Assembly: GCA_902582755.1 (NCBI GenBank)
Contig: CACHSZ010000006.1
Span: forward strand, 1-43,184
Reading direction: 5' to 3'
Length of the DNA stretch: 43,184 nt
Origin: an uncultured Alphaproteobacteria bacterium
Lineage (GTDB): Bacteria; Pseudomonadota; Alphaproteobacteria; HIMB59; GCA-002718135
In this document: positions 32,197 to 40,581 of the stretch, in pieces
Layout of the letters: each line of letters opens with the position of its first letter
How positions within the stretch are numbered: the stretch's first letter is position 1
The notes under the pieces: generated by a model
Told to the model about the DNA's origin: nothing
The model's database searches: none
What the model saw: the letters and a program-made list of their open reading frames with translations, nothing else
Position numbers and translations under genes: made by a program

Positions 32197-32934
32197 CTAT
32201 TTTTTTTTTCTTTCTGTAAACGCACTCGCTAAAATTCCTGCAGGTAATGCGACTGCACCAATTCCAAATAATGCAGTGCACACTGCTGCTAATCTACCTA
32301 AAAAAGTGATTGGAGTGTAATCACCGTAACCAGTTGATAAAAGTGCAGCTGAACTAACCCATAGAGATCTTGGAATAGAGCCAAAAGCCTCAGGTTGTAA
32401 ATCTCCTTCTACAACGTAAAGTAAAGTCGCTGATAACAGCATTAAACTTAATGTTATCAATAGTGAAAAAATTAATTCATGTCTTCTGTCGTATATTGCA
32501 TGAAGTATGAAGTCTACAGACTCACTAAAACGTCCAAAACGTAGAATACTAAAAATTCTTATTGCTCTTAATAATCTTACTAAGAAACCTTCGTTAATTC
32601 CTATTAAAAATAATGGAATAAGAGCAATAGCATCAATTAAGGCAGGAATAGTAAAAATATATTTTATTTTTCCACTTAGTCCTTTAAATTTATCTATTTG
32701 ATCAACAGCAATCAATCTGCAAATATATTCAATTAAGAATACTATACCAAAAATAATTTTTGCAGAGTCAAAGAGTTGAGAATATTGCTCATAAATCAGT
32801 TTTTCTGACTCAATAACAACAAAAACACAGTTCAGTATAATGAGAAAGAATATAATTTTTTCAATTAATGTAAAATCCTTCTCTTCAAGACCAAAATGTA
32901 AGTGTTCGAATAAATACTTTGAAAATGAATTCAT
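32197..32934 (-). CDS. voltage-gated potassium channel (Kv type, six-helix)
   Basis: A 245-residue protein with the selectivity filter TGYGD at 201-205 (LLSTGYGDYTP), a pore helix before it, and an S6 ending GIGAVALPAGILASAF. S4 carries a charged voltage-sensor repeat, Arg120-xx-Arg123-xx-Arg126 plus Arg132 and Arg135 (LVRLLRAIRIFSILRFGRF). Four earlier helices make up S1-S3 and S5. It lacks a C-terminal nucleotide-binding or RCK domain. It is divergent from the cyclic-nucleotide-gated MscS gene with only 34 bases between starts, so the two promoters must overlap and both are likely expressed together. Confidence 0.9.
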   Translation of the reverse strand: MNSFSKYLFEHLHFGLEEKDFTLIEKIIFFLIILNCVFVVIESEKLIYEQYSQLFDSAKIIFGIVFLIEYICRLIAVDQIDKFKGLSGKIKYIFTIPALIDAIALIPLFLIGINEGFLVRLLRAIRIFSILRFGRFSESVDFILHAIYDRRHELIFSLLITLSLMLLSATLLYVVEGDLQPEAFGSIPRSLWVSSAALLSTGYGDYTPITFLGRLAAVCTALFGIGAVALPAGILASAFTERKKK

Positions 32935-32968
32935 TTTTATATAAATTCTTTATAGTAAAAATTACAAA

Positions 32969-34639
32969 ATGAAAATTAACATTTTTTATCTACTTTCTAA
33001 AATTAGCATAATTTTAATTTCATTGTTATGTATCTTATCTATTCTACTATCTTACAATAATGAAGTTACTTTAAATACTTTATATATACTCATTTCTTTC
33101 TTTATTATTGGCTCAGTAATACAATTGAACAAGTTAAAGAAGTTTACTCGTGTATTATTTGCTATAATTATATTGCCAATTTTATCATATCTAATAGTAA
33201 ATTTTTCTTATGGTTTAGTTATTCAAAAGGAATTTTTTTTTATTAATCAATTTATAAGCAACCTTATAGATAAAATCTTACTGATAACTTTATATTTTAT
33301 TCCATCAATATTCATAATGATGTTTTATAAATATGAAGTATTGTCATTAAACGACAAATCAGGCACAACAATACCTGAGATAATAACATTTCTTTTTCAG
33401 TTCTTATTATTTGCAATACCATCATTTTTAGTTTTATCGTTTGTTTTTAATTTAGAACTTACAAGTATTCTTGCTGCAGGTGGTATAGTTTTTGCTGCCA
33501 TTGCTCTTTCCCTGCAGTCAAGTTTATCAGATTTAATTAAAGGAATTTTTGTAAATATTGAAAGACCATTTGCAATAAACGACTGGATTACTGTTGATGA
33601 TAAAACAGGTTATGTAGAAAATATTACCTGGAGAAGTACAAGGATAAGAACATTTCAGAATACTGAAGTAATCATTCCAAATGAAATTGTTGCAGATTCA
33701 ATTTTAACTAATTGGAGCAAACAAGATAAAGAAAAAATGAGTGAAGGGTTCCACATTTTTAATAAATTATATTTTCACCCATCTCATGACCCAGAAAATA
33801 TTTCAAAATTACTTTATAATGCTCTTAAAAAAGCAAAACCTGTTGATGGTAGAGAGCAATTAAATTTACAATGGGTTCGTTTTATTGGAGCTAATGAATT
33901 TGGATTGGAATTTGTTGTTGCTTTTGATTGCACAAAGAGAATTTTAAAAAATTCGATGCAAGATAGTGTTATGATGGAAATACATAAAACTTTAAGACAT
34001 GCAGGAGTTCAAATGTCTGCTGGAAAACTTTATGGAAAACTTGAAGAAGATACAGGACTGCATGCTCTTGACACACATAGAAGTCGAGAGGATTTTGAAA
34101 AAAGGAAGGTTAGTGAATTTAATCCTTATAATGAGTCAGTAAAAAATAAGGTCCTACTTCAAAAAATTCCTATTTTTATGTCTTTAAATTCTGAAGATTT
34201 AGATGAAATTGCTGAAAATGCAGCGAGACTTCATTTTGAAAAAGATGATTACATTATTAAACAAAATGATTCTGGAGATTCTCTTTACGTTATAAATGAC
34301 GGAGTAGTATCAGTTTACTTAGATAATGAAAATAAAGATAAAGTATTTTTAGCCAAACTTGGTGTTGGTGACTTTGTTGGTGAAGGAAGTCTTCTTACCG
34401 GTGAACCTAGATCTGCTAATGTTATAGCTGAAACTCCTTGTATAGTAATAAAAGTTAGCAAAGATATAATAAAAGATATATTTTCTAAAAATCCTAATGT
34501 GTATGATTATGTTGCAAATATTTTAGCTCAAAGAAAGTTAAAACTTGATAAGAAAAAAAATGAAAGTCAATTAACTAAAGATGAAAATAAAAATCTTGTT
34601 AATGATATTAAGAATGCAATAATAAATTTTTTAAAATAG
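32969..34639 (+). CDS. MscS channel with C-terminal cyclic-nucleotide-binding domain (bCNG type)
   Basis: A 556-residue protein. Four helices lie in the first 160 residues. The MscS pore helix and beta domain span about 160-250 (ILAAGGIVFAAIALSLQSSL, VNIERPFAINDWITVD, TEVIIPNEIV), with the alpha/beta cage to about 355. The C-terminal domain at 395-515 is a good cNMP-binding fold with the phosphate cassette GDFVGEGSLLTGEPRSANV (Glu472, Arg481). This is the architecture of bacterial cyclic-nucleotide-gated channels, which respond to cAMP rather than tension. It converges on a class III adenylate cyclase (11-base gap), the expected source of the ligand. Confidence 0.9.
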   Translation: MKINIFYLLSKISIILISLLCILSILLSYNNEVTLNTLYILISFFIIGSVIQLNKLKKFTRVLFAIIILPILSYLIVNFSYGLVIQKEFFFINQFISNLIDKILLITLYFIPSIFIMMFYKYEVLSLNDKSGTTIPEIITFLFQFLLFAIPSFLVLSFVFNLELTSILAAGGIVFAAIALSLQSSLSDLIKGIFVNIERPFAINDWITVDDKTGYVENITWRSTRIRTFQNTEVIIPNEIVADSILTNWSKQDKEKMSEGFHIFNKLYFHPSHDPENISKLLYNALKKAKPVDGREQLNLQWVRFIGANEFGLEFVVAFDCTKRILKNSMQDSVMMEIHKTLRHAGVQMSAGKLYGKLEEDTGLHALDTHRSREDFEKRKVSEFNPYNESVKNKVLLQKIPIFMSLNSEDLDEIAENAARLHFEKDDYIIKQNDSGDSLYVINDGVVSVYLDNENKDKVFLAKLGVGDFVGEGSLLTGEPRSANVIAETPCIVIKVSKDIIKDIFSKNPNVYDYVANILAQRKLKLDKKKNESQLTKDENKNLVNDIKNAIINFLK

Positions 34640-34649
34640 AATAAATCCC

Positions 34650-35936
34650 CTACTCTTCGTCAATTTCTTTACTAAAATCTTCTTGTAGTTTTTTTAATTC
34701 TTTCATTGCAGCATTCATATCAGAACTATCAAATATTTGAATATCTACGTGGTTCCCTCTTTTCGAATATAATTTTTTTGTTTTACTATTACTTTTATTC
34801 TTAAAACTAATTACCTTGTGAGTTTTAACAGGTCTTACAAAACCTTTAGGTGTTATTTCTTTGTACTCTTCACAATTAATTTGATTTTTAACTAAATTAT
34901 ACGTTGTATCAGAAATAATAATTTCATTTTCAGGAGCAATGGATTGTAATCTAGACGCTAGATTTACAGAGGAACCTATAGCTGTATAATCACTCATTAC
35001 ACTAGATCCAAAATCACCAACATTCGCAAAACCTGAAGAAATGCCATACCTGACCTTCAATCCATCTTTAACACCCTGTCTAATCCAGAAAGATTGCAGT
35101 TCATTAACTCGTTCTTTCATTTCCAAAGCCATGTTTATACAATTAATGGCATCATTCTCATCTCCTAGTGTTTCAGGAGCGCCATGAAAAGAAAGTATTG
35201 CATCACCTATAAATTTATCAATCGTCGCATTTGAATTTATTGCAATTAAACTCATTTCACTAAGATAATTATTTAAGATAAGAGCAAGTTTTTCTGCTTC
35301 TAATGAATCAGATAAATCAGTGAAATTTACTATATCAGAGAAAAATATTGTTAAATTTTTCCTGACATAACTCTCTTTTGTTTTTTTTGCTGACTCTTCC
35401 TCATCAAAAATAGACTTATATACTTGTGGTGAAAGATATTTTGATAACCTATTAGCAATATTTTCTAATCTTTTATTTTTTTCCTCAATCAACTCTCTAT
35501 CTTTTAATTTTTGATCAAGTAATTCTTCTTTTTCCCTTCGTAGATTATACTCATCTGTTCTATCAACAAATTGTCCTTGAATACCATTTAGAAAAGGAAA
35601 ATCTTTGTTTTCAGTATATGCAGATAGTAAGGAATAAACCTTAATTTCATTATCAATTTTTATTTCTATTTTAGGGATAATAACAAAACCATTTTTTTCT
35701 AATTTTTGTTTAAAATTTTTAATATATTCATCTGCAACTCCAAGTTGTTCTAGAATACTAGTAAAGGGAATATTATTGACTGTTTTAAGAATTGGAAAAA
35801 ATTTTTTAAAATTTTTATTTACTCGCAGAACTTCTAAATTTCGATTGGCAAAATAAGCAGCTGTGACAGCATTAGAGAAATTAAAAAAACTTAAATCTAT
35901 GACAGTTTTTTCATCGAAAAACTTATCCAGTTTCAT
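34650..35936 (-). CDS. class III adenylate cyclase with N-terminal PAS-like sensor
   Basis: A 428-residue soluble protein. Residues about 20-125 look PAS-like (NAVTAAYFANRNLEVLRVN...), then a coiled-coil linker at 130-165, then the cyclase domain. The metal aspartates are Asp201 (FFSDIVNFT) and Asp245 (DKFIGDAI). The ATP-selecting pair is Lys241 and Asp316 (SDYTAIG), and the transition-state pair is Asn325 and Arg329 (GSSVNLASRLQ). All are intact, so it should make cAMP as a homodimer. Co-oriented with yqhA (11 bases upstream), it lies beside a cyclic-nucleotide-gated channel and may feed it and the two-CNB protein at 18480. Confidence 0.92.
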   Translation of the reverse strand: MKLDKFFDEKTVIDLSFFNFSNAVTAAYFANRNLEVLRVNKNFKKFFPILKTVNNIPFTSILEQLGVADEYIKNFKQKLEKNGFVIIPKIEIKIDNEIKVYSLLSAYTENKDFPFLNGIQGQFVDRTDEYNLRREKEELLDQKLKDRELIEEKNKRLENIANRLSKYLSPQVYKSIFDEEESAKKTKESYVRKNLTIFFSDIVNFTDLSDSLEAEKLALILNNYLSEMSLIAINSNATIDKFIGDAILSFHGAPETLGDENDAINCINMALEMKERVNELQSFWIRQGVKDGLKVRYGISSGFANVGDFGSSVMSDYTAIGSSVNLASRLQSIAPENEIIISDTTYNLVKNQINCEEYKEITPKGFVRPVKTHKVISFKNKSNSKTKKLYSKRGNHVDIQIFDSSDMNAAMKELKKLQEDFSKEIDEE

Positions 35937-35947
35937 TTATAATTTTA

Positions 35948-36466
35948 TTATGGGTGATGTTTAGTAATTCCGCTAATATAATCCATGATTGCTATAACTA
36001 AGCCTGATAAAATAAATACAGCATGAATGAATATCATTAAGTATATTTCTTCTGATGTTTTCGAACCTACATCAATAAAAGCTTCTAGCAAGCCAATACT
36101 TGAAATAGCTACTATTGAGGCAATAAGCTTTAATTTTAAACCTGAAAAATCAAGCTTACCCATCCACTCTGGTTTATCTTCAGATTGATTTGCGATATCT
36201 ATTTTAGACACGAAATTCTCGTATCCGGCAAAAATTACCATTAAAACTAAATTTCCAACAAGAGCTAAGTCAACAATATGCAACACAAATACAAGAAGTT
36301 CATTTAAGGTTAATTCACTTAAGTGTGTAATTTCATAAATGAATAATGCAATAACTTTGTATGTAATAACTAGTAGAGTAAGACATAGCGCAACGTAAAC
36401 AGGAGCTAAAGCCCATCTGCTTGAAAACATTGCTCTTTCAAGAAGTCCTTCAAACAATCTACGCAT
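35948..36466 (-). CDS. yqhA: YqhA family membrane protein (UPF0114)
   Basis: A 172-residue protein matching E. coli YqhA in order: LERAMFSSRWALAPVYVAL, HIVDLALVGNLVLMV, FAGYENFVSKID, WMGKLDFSGLKLKL, ASIVAISSIGLLEAFID and a final helix pair. Three or four membrane helices are seen. The function is unknown. It lies 11 bases before the adenylate cyclase on the same strand, so the two are probably one operon, an informative link because it ties YqhA to cAMP signalling. The gene upstream is separated by 44 bases. Confidence 0.9.
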   Translation of the reverse strand: MRRLFEGLLERAMFSSRWALAPVYVALCLTLLVITYKVIALFIYEITHLSELTLNELLVFVLHIVDLALVGNLVLMVIFAGYENFVSKIDIANQSEDKPEWMGKLDFSGLKLKLIASIVAISSIGLLEAFIDVGSKTSEEIYLMIFIHAVFILSGLVIAIMDYISGITKHHP

Positions 36467-36510
36467 TCAATATAAGTAATTTTTAAATAATATTTGTCAA
36501 TTAAATTTTA

Positions 36511-37431
36511 CTACTTACCCCATTTATACGTAAGTAAATCGTATCTTTTAGCAAAATTTAATAATAAATTTTTTGTATCTTGATCTAAAGGTTTAATTGG
36601 ATCCCTGCAGAAATCTGATTTAATTACCCCGCCTTCTTTCATTACTGTTTTTGTAGCTCTGAAACCACATTGTCTATTTTCAAAATTTATTAAAGGCAGA
36701 ATATTATTATAAATTTCTTCAGATTTATCTTTTTCATTATTCCAAAAATGATCAATTACTGGAGCTATTTTTTCTGGAAGCAATGCTGAACTCATACTTC
36801 CAGAAATTCCAGCTTCTAAGTCAGCATATAAAGTAATACTTTCTTCACCATCAAAAGGTGCATCTAATCTAGAACTGCAATTTTTAATCAGAGCTCTTAT
36901 TTTTGATGCTGCGTTAGCACTTTCAATTTTAAAACATGTTAGTTGTTCAATTTCATTGATCATTTTTGTAAGAAGAGGTACTGAAAGTTCAATTCCAGAT
37001 AATGGTGCGTCTTGTATCATTATGGGTATCCCAACCTTAGAAATTTCATTAAATTGTTCAAAAATTTGATCTGCATTGCCTTTAAGTAATGCACCGTGAT
37101 AAGGCGGCATCATCATAATAATATCAGCTCCAAGTGATTTTGCTAACTCTGCTCTTGGACGCACAATATTTGTTGCAAAGTGACTAACTGTAACAATAGT
37201 CTTTACTCTTCCATCAATTTTTTTCATGCAAAGTTTTGTTAATTTTTCCCTTTCATCATCTGAAAGTAAAAATTGTTCGGAATAATTAGCAAGAATACAT
37301 ATGCCTTGAACTTTTTGATCAACAATACAATCCAAAACTCTTTCCATACCTTCATAATCTACTTCACCATTATCGTGAAAGGGTGTTGGGGCTACAGGCC
37401 ACATTCCATAATATTTATATTTAGTACTCAT
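36511..37431 (-). CDS. 2-keto-3-deoxy-L-arabonate dehydratase-like protein (DapA/NAL superfamily)
   Basis: A 306-residue TIM-barrel enzyme. Schiff-base Lys168 is in LTCFKIESANAASKI. The opening WPVAPTPFHDNGEVDYEG, ICILANYSEQFLLSDDER (44-61), MMPPYHGALLKG (107-118) and PIMIQDAPLSG (136-146) follow the L-2-keto-3-deoxyarabonate dehydratase group rather than DapA: the DapA Tyr in YNxPxR is replaced by the IQDAP motif. Such enzymes dehydrate 2-keto-3-deoxy sugar acids in the Weimberg-type route to 2-oxoglutarate. Two EamA permeases and a DmdA-like gene follow the opposite way round, upstream on the same strand. A related aldolase activity is possible. Confidence 0.8.
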   Translation of the reverse strand: MSTKYKYYGMWPVAPTPFHDNGEVDYEGMERVLDCIVDQKVQGICILANYSEQFLLSDDEREKLTKLCMKKIDGRVKTIVTVSHFATNIVRPRAELAKSLGADIIMMMPPYHGALLKGNADQIFEQFNEISKVGIPIMIQDAPLSGIELSVPLLTKMINEIEQLTCFKIESANAASKIRALIKNCSSRLDAPFDGEESITLYADLEAGISGSMSSALLPEKIAPVIDHFWNNEKDKSEEIYNNILPLINFENRQCGFRATKTVMKEGGVIKSDFCRDPIKPLDQDTKNLLLNFAKRYDLLTYKWGK

Positions 37432-37449
37432 ATAATTTTTAATTAAATA

Positions 37450-38337
37450 TTAATTTCCATTAATAACAATATTTTTAGTATTTTTAAAATCTTTGCTTCT
37501 TTCATTATAAGTTATAAGCAATACTGATGAAAATACAACTATCCCCCCAATCCATGTCCATAGATCTGGAGTTTCATTAAAGACAAAAAAACCAAAAGCA
37601 GAACCAAATATTAATCCACTAAACCATACTGGTTGCGTTACTGATAACTCAGCATATTTATATGACAAAGCTAAAGATAGATGGAGAATTGTACCTGATA
37701 TCGCACCTATAAAAACAAAAATTAAAGATTGTAATGAAGGCATTTGCCAAAAATATATAGCAAGAGGTAAAGCAAAAAATGTCATAAGAGTATATTGATA
37801 TGTAACCATTGTTATAGGAGAATCATCTTTAGAAACAAATTTAGATACGATAATAATTAAAGACCAAAAAGTTAATGAAATTAGAATCATAATTGTTCCA
37901 ATATTAAAATCTACAATTCCGGGTCTAACAATAATAAGCATTCCTATGAAACCAATCACTAATGCCAAAATACGATACATATAAACTTTCTCTCTAAAAA
38001 TTATAAAACTAAGTAAAACAACAATTATAGGACTCAAGAAATGTAGGGCTTTAAATTGTTCAAAGGGAACATATACTAGAGCACCAAATCCAAGTATCAT
38101 CATTGGAAGATTAAACAATCCACGAATAAAATAAAATTTAAAATTTTTTGTTTTATATGGAATGAATTTTTTTTTAATTAAATATGGAAAAATTATTATA
38201 AGACCAAAAAAGAATCGTAGAAAACCGATTGTATAAACATTAGAATCATATTGCGCACTTCTAATTAATGACTCCATTAAAACTGCAAAAAAAGATCCTG
38301 ACACAGTTAATAAAATTGCTTTTATATTATTATTCAT
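37450..38337 (-). CDS. EamA/DMT-family permease (tandem copy 1)
   Basis: A 295-residue, ten-helix protein with two EamA repeats. The first repeat has NVYTIGFLRFFFGLIIIFPYLIKKKF and PFEQFKALHFLSPIIVVLLSFIIFREKVYMYRILALVIGFIGMLIIVRPG. It is a close paralog of the next gene and of the permease at 25222. Its start shares one base with the stop of its tandem partner (TAATG), implying coupled translation. It lies 18 bases before the keto-deoxy-sugar-acid enzyme, so it may import or export a related acid. Confidence 0.87.
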   Translation of the reverse strand: MNNNIKAILLTVSGSFFAVLMESLIRSAQYDSNVYTIGFLRFFFGLIIIFPYLIKKKFIPYKTKNFKFYFIRGLFNLPMMILGFGALVYVPFEQFKALHFLSPIIVVLLSFIIFREKVYMYRILALVIGFIGMLIIVRPGIVDFNIGTIMILISLTFWSLIIIVSKFVSKDDSPITMVTYQYTLMTFFALPLAIYFWQMPSLQSLIFVFIGAISGTILHLSLALSYKYAELSVTQPVWFSGLIFGSAFGFFVFNETPDLWTWIGGIVVFSSVLLITYNERSKDFKNTKNIVINGN

Positions 38338-39230
38338 TAGCTATTTAGGTTTAATTGAATTGATTTCTTTGCAATATCTTTTTTAAGATAGTTTTCTCTG
38401 TAAGTAATAATCAATATGGATGAAAAAATAATTAATCCACCAATTATTGTCCAAATATCAGGAATTTCATCAAAAATAAAGAAACCAAAAAAAGATGCTA
38501 TTAAAAGACGTGAAAAATTAACAGGTTGTAAAACAGATAGCTCAGTAAGCTTGTAAGCTGTATTTATACATAGATGTACTATAGTGCCAGCAATTCCAGC
38601 AAAGATTAGATAAATTATTGTTTGCGAAGATGGAGTATCCCAAAAATATAATGCGATAGGAAATGATAATATTGTAACAAAAGTGTATTGATATGATAAA
38701 ATTGTAAAAGCACTATCTTCCTTTGCAGCAAATTTAGTTATTATTACTACAACTGACCAAATTAGACAGGCACATAAAACCATGTATGCACCGACATTAA
38801 TGCTAACAAATCCAGGTCTTAAAATTACAAACACTCCAATCAAGCCAATAAATAACGCGCTAATACGTATTAAATAAATTTTCTCTTTTAAAAAAATTAC
38901 ACTCAATATTACTACAATTATTGGAGTAACAAACGAAATAGCTTTGATTTGTTCTAAAGGTATAAATTGCAACGCAGAAAAACTGAGAAGCATCATTGGA
39001 ATATTTAAAATACCTCTTGTTAAATGAATTTTAAAATTTGGTGTTTTATAATTTTGAAATTTACTATAAAAAATGAAAGGTAGTATTAAAATCAACCCAA
39101 AAAAAAATCTTAAAAAACCAGAAGTAAATACATTAATATCTTCCAAAGAAATTTTTAAAAAAACATTCATTACTACACCAGAAAAAGAAGCAATTAGTGC
39201 TAAGACGATAGCCTTAACATTATCTGTCAT
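38337..39230 (-). CDS. EamA/DMT-family permease (tandem copy 2)
   Basis: A 297-residue, ten-helix protein with NVFTSGFLRFFFGLILILPFIF, QFIPLEQIKAISFVTPIIVVILSVIFLKEKI and ALFIGLIGVFVILRPG. It is paralogous to the adjacent permease and to the one at 25222; the trio suggests local duplication. Tandem DMT pairs sometimes form heterodimers (small multidrug-type), but these are full ten-helix forms. It follows the DmdA-like gene by three bases in the same operon. Confidence 0.87.
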   Translation of the reverse strand: MTDNVKAIVLALIASFSGVVMNVFLKISLEDINVFTSGFLRFFFGLILILPFIFYSKFQNYKTPNFKIHLTRGILNIPMMLLSFSALQFIPLEQIKAISFVTPIIVVILSVIFLKEKIYLIRISALFIGLIGVFVILRPGFVSINVGAYMVLCACLIWSVVVIITKFAAKEDSAFTILSYQYTFVTILSFPIALYFWDTPSSQTIIYLIFAGIAGTIVHLCINTAYKLTELSVLQPVNFSRLLIASFFGFFIFDEIPDIWTIIGGLIIFSSILIITYRENYLKKDIAKKSIQLNLNS

Positions 39231-39233
39231 AAC

Positions 39234-40343
39234 TTAAACAAATGGAATATCGCAAATTTCTCCGACATATTTCTTAGAATCAATCAGTATGTCGAAATTA
39301 CCTTTATTAGTAAAGTATGGTTTTTTTATCATTGCTATGCCAATTACTTTATTGAAAGTTGGTGAAAAAACTGCTGATCTAATTTCACCAATGATTTTAT
39401 CATCTATAGTTAAATTAATAGCTGATCTTAAGTTTATTTTATCTAGATTAATTTTAACACCCATTAATTTTTTTTCTATCCCACTGTTTTTGATTTTAAT
39501 TAAATTATCTTTTCCAAGAAATTCTATATTTGTGTCTAAATTTACAAATTTCTCTAAACCACACTCTAAAGGATTATCATTTATATCCATATCATTTCCG
39601 TAAGAAAGTAAAGCACCTTCAATTCTTTCAATTAGATGAGGGCATCCTGGCTTAACATTAAACTCTTTACCTTGTTCAAATAATAAATCGTATAATTCTA
39701 ATCCAGATTTAGAATTTTCTACATATATTTCTACACCGCCCTGCTTTGACCATCCAGATCTAGCAATCAAATGTTGAGTAGATTGAAAATTAAAATATTT
39801 AAAATTATAAAATTTTAAATCTAAAATCTCTTTACCAAATATTTTTTCCAATAAATTAAAAGCCTTAGGTCCTTGAACTGCCATAATATTTACATCAGGT
39901 TCAGAAATTGAAACTTCTAATTTTTTTCCTATAGCTAGACCTTTAGCAAATAACATAACATCAGAGTCAGCAATTGAAATCCACCATTTTTCATCGCTAA
40001 ATTTTAGTACAACTGGATCATTTATCATGCCTCCATTTTCATCAATAATTGGACAATAATAACATTTACCATCTTTGGCATTACTTAAATCTCTACATGT
40101 CATTAACTGAACTAATTGATACGCGTCCTTACCTTTAATTTCTATTTGCCTTTCAGCTGCAACATCCCAGACCTGAACATGATTTTTTAAATGCTCATAG
40201 GTTTCTTCAAGGCTTCCTTCAAAACCGGCTGGAAGAAGCATATGATTGTATATAGTATAAGAAGTGACTCCCTGATTTTCAATTCGAGAGGAATATATAG
40301 TACTTCTTAATCTTCTTGATTTAGCAATATATTGATTAGACAT
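39234..40343 (-). CDS. DmdA-like aminomethyltransferase (DMSP demethylase family, GcvT fold)
   Basis: ATG at 40343 ([20 protein letters not shown], 369 residues) replaces a TTG 30 codons upstream. That extension would run into another gene and has no family match. The protein has [30 protein letters not shown] near the start (positions 9-38), [39 protein letters not shown] and [17 protein letters not shown]. These are the conserved segments of the DmdA and DmdA-like branch of folate-dependent methyltransferases. True DmdA moves a methyl from DMSP to tetrahydrofolate; related members demethylate other compounds. DMSP use is likely for a marine cell but not proven. It is cotranscribed with two EamA permeases. 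Confidence 0.75.
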   Translation of the reverse strand: MSNQYIAKSRRLRSTIYSSRIENQGVTSYTIYNHMLLPAGFEGSLEETYEHLKNHVQVWDVAAERQIEIKGKDAYQLVQLMTCRDLSNAKDGKCYYCPIIDENGGMINDPVVLKFSDEKWWISIADSDVMLFAKGLAIGKKLEVSISEPDVNIMAVQGPKAFNLLEKIFGKEILDLKFYNFKYFNFQSTQHLIARSGWSKQGGVEIYVENSKSGLELYDLLFEQGKEFNVKPGCPHLIERIEGALLSYGNDMDINDNPLECGLEKFVNLDTNIEFLGKDNLIKIKNSGIEKKLMGVKINLDKINLRSAINLTIDDKIIGEIRSAVFSPTFNKVIGIAMIKKPYFTNKGNFDILIDSKKYVGEICDIPFV

Positions 40344-40410
40344 GAAATTCTCGTATAGATATTTGTTAGAGTTTAGTCTACATTTAATTAAGTTAAATCT
40401 CTTTAATGAT

Positions 40411-40581
40411 TCAAATAAAATAATGATGGGCAAAGTAAAAAGTAAATACTACTAGTATAATTGCTATCCAAATAGACAAGTTTGTAAAAAAAGTTTTTAA
40501 ACTACTATTAGAACTTAAAAAAGAAGGAAGTACTAACAAAAGAACTCCAATCATGTATATAATTGGAACTAATTTATCCAT
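40411..40581 (-). CDS. small two-helix membrane protein (56 aa)
   Basis: The ATG at 40579-40581 is directly next to the stop codon of the dehydrogenase gene upstream (TAAATG). The frame reads [20 protein letters not shown] then [20 protein letters not shown] and [16 protein letters not shown]. It has two hydrophobic helices (about 5-23 and 36-52) and a short polar link. The gapless fit between two genes on the same strand, the good ATG and the helix pattern make it probable. It may resemble the membrane-anchor N-terminus of an alphaproteobacterial aspartyl-protease-like family, but this is a weak memory match. Its presence also argues against the longer version of the DmdA-like protein. Confidence 0.65.
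   Translation of the reverse strand: MDKLVPIIYMIGVLLLVLPSFLSSNSSLKTFFTNLSIWIAIILVVFTFYFAHHYFI

Noticed and set aside
40344..40433. 30-codon N-terminal extension of the DmdA-like protein from a TTG
   Set aside because: The extra residues have no family match and run into the small 56-residue membrane protein. The ATG at 40343 begins just before the conserved SRRLR segment.
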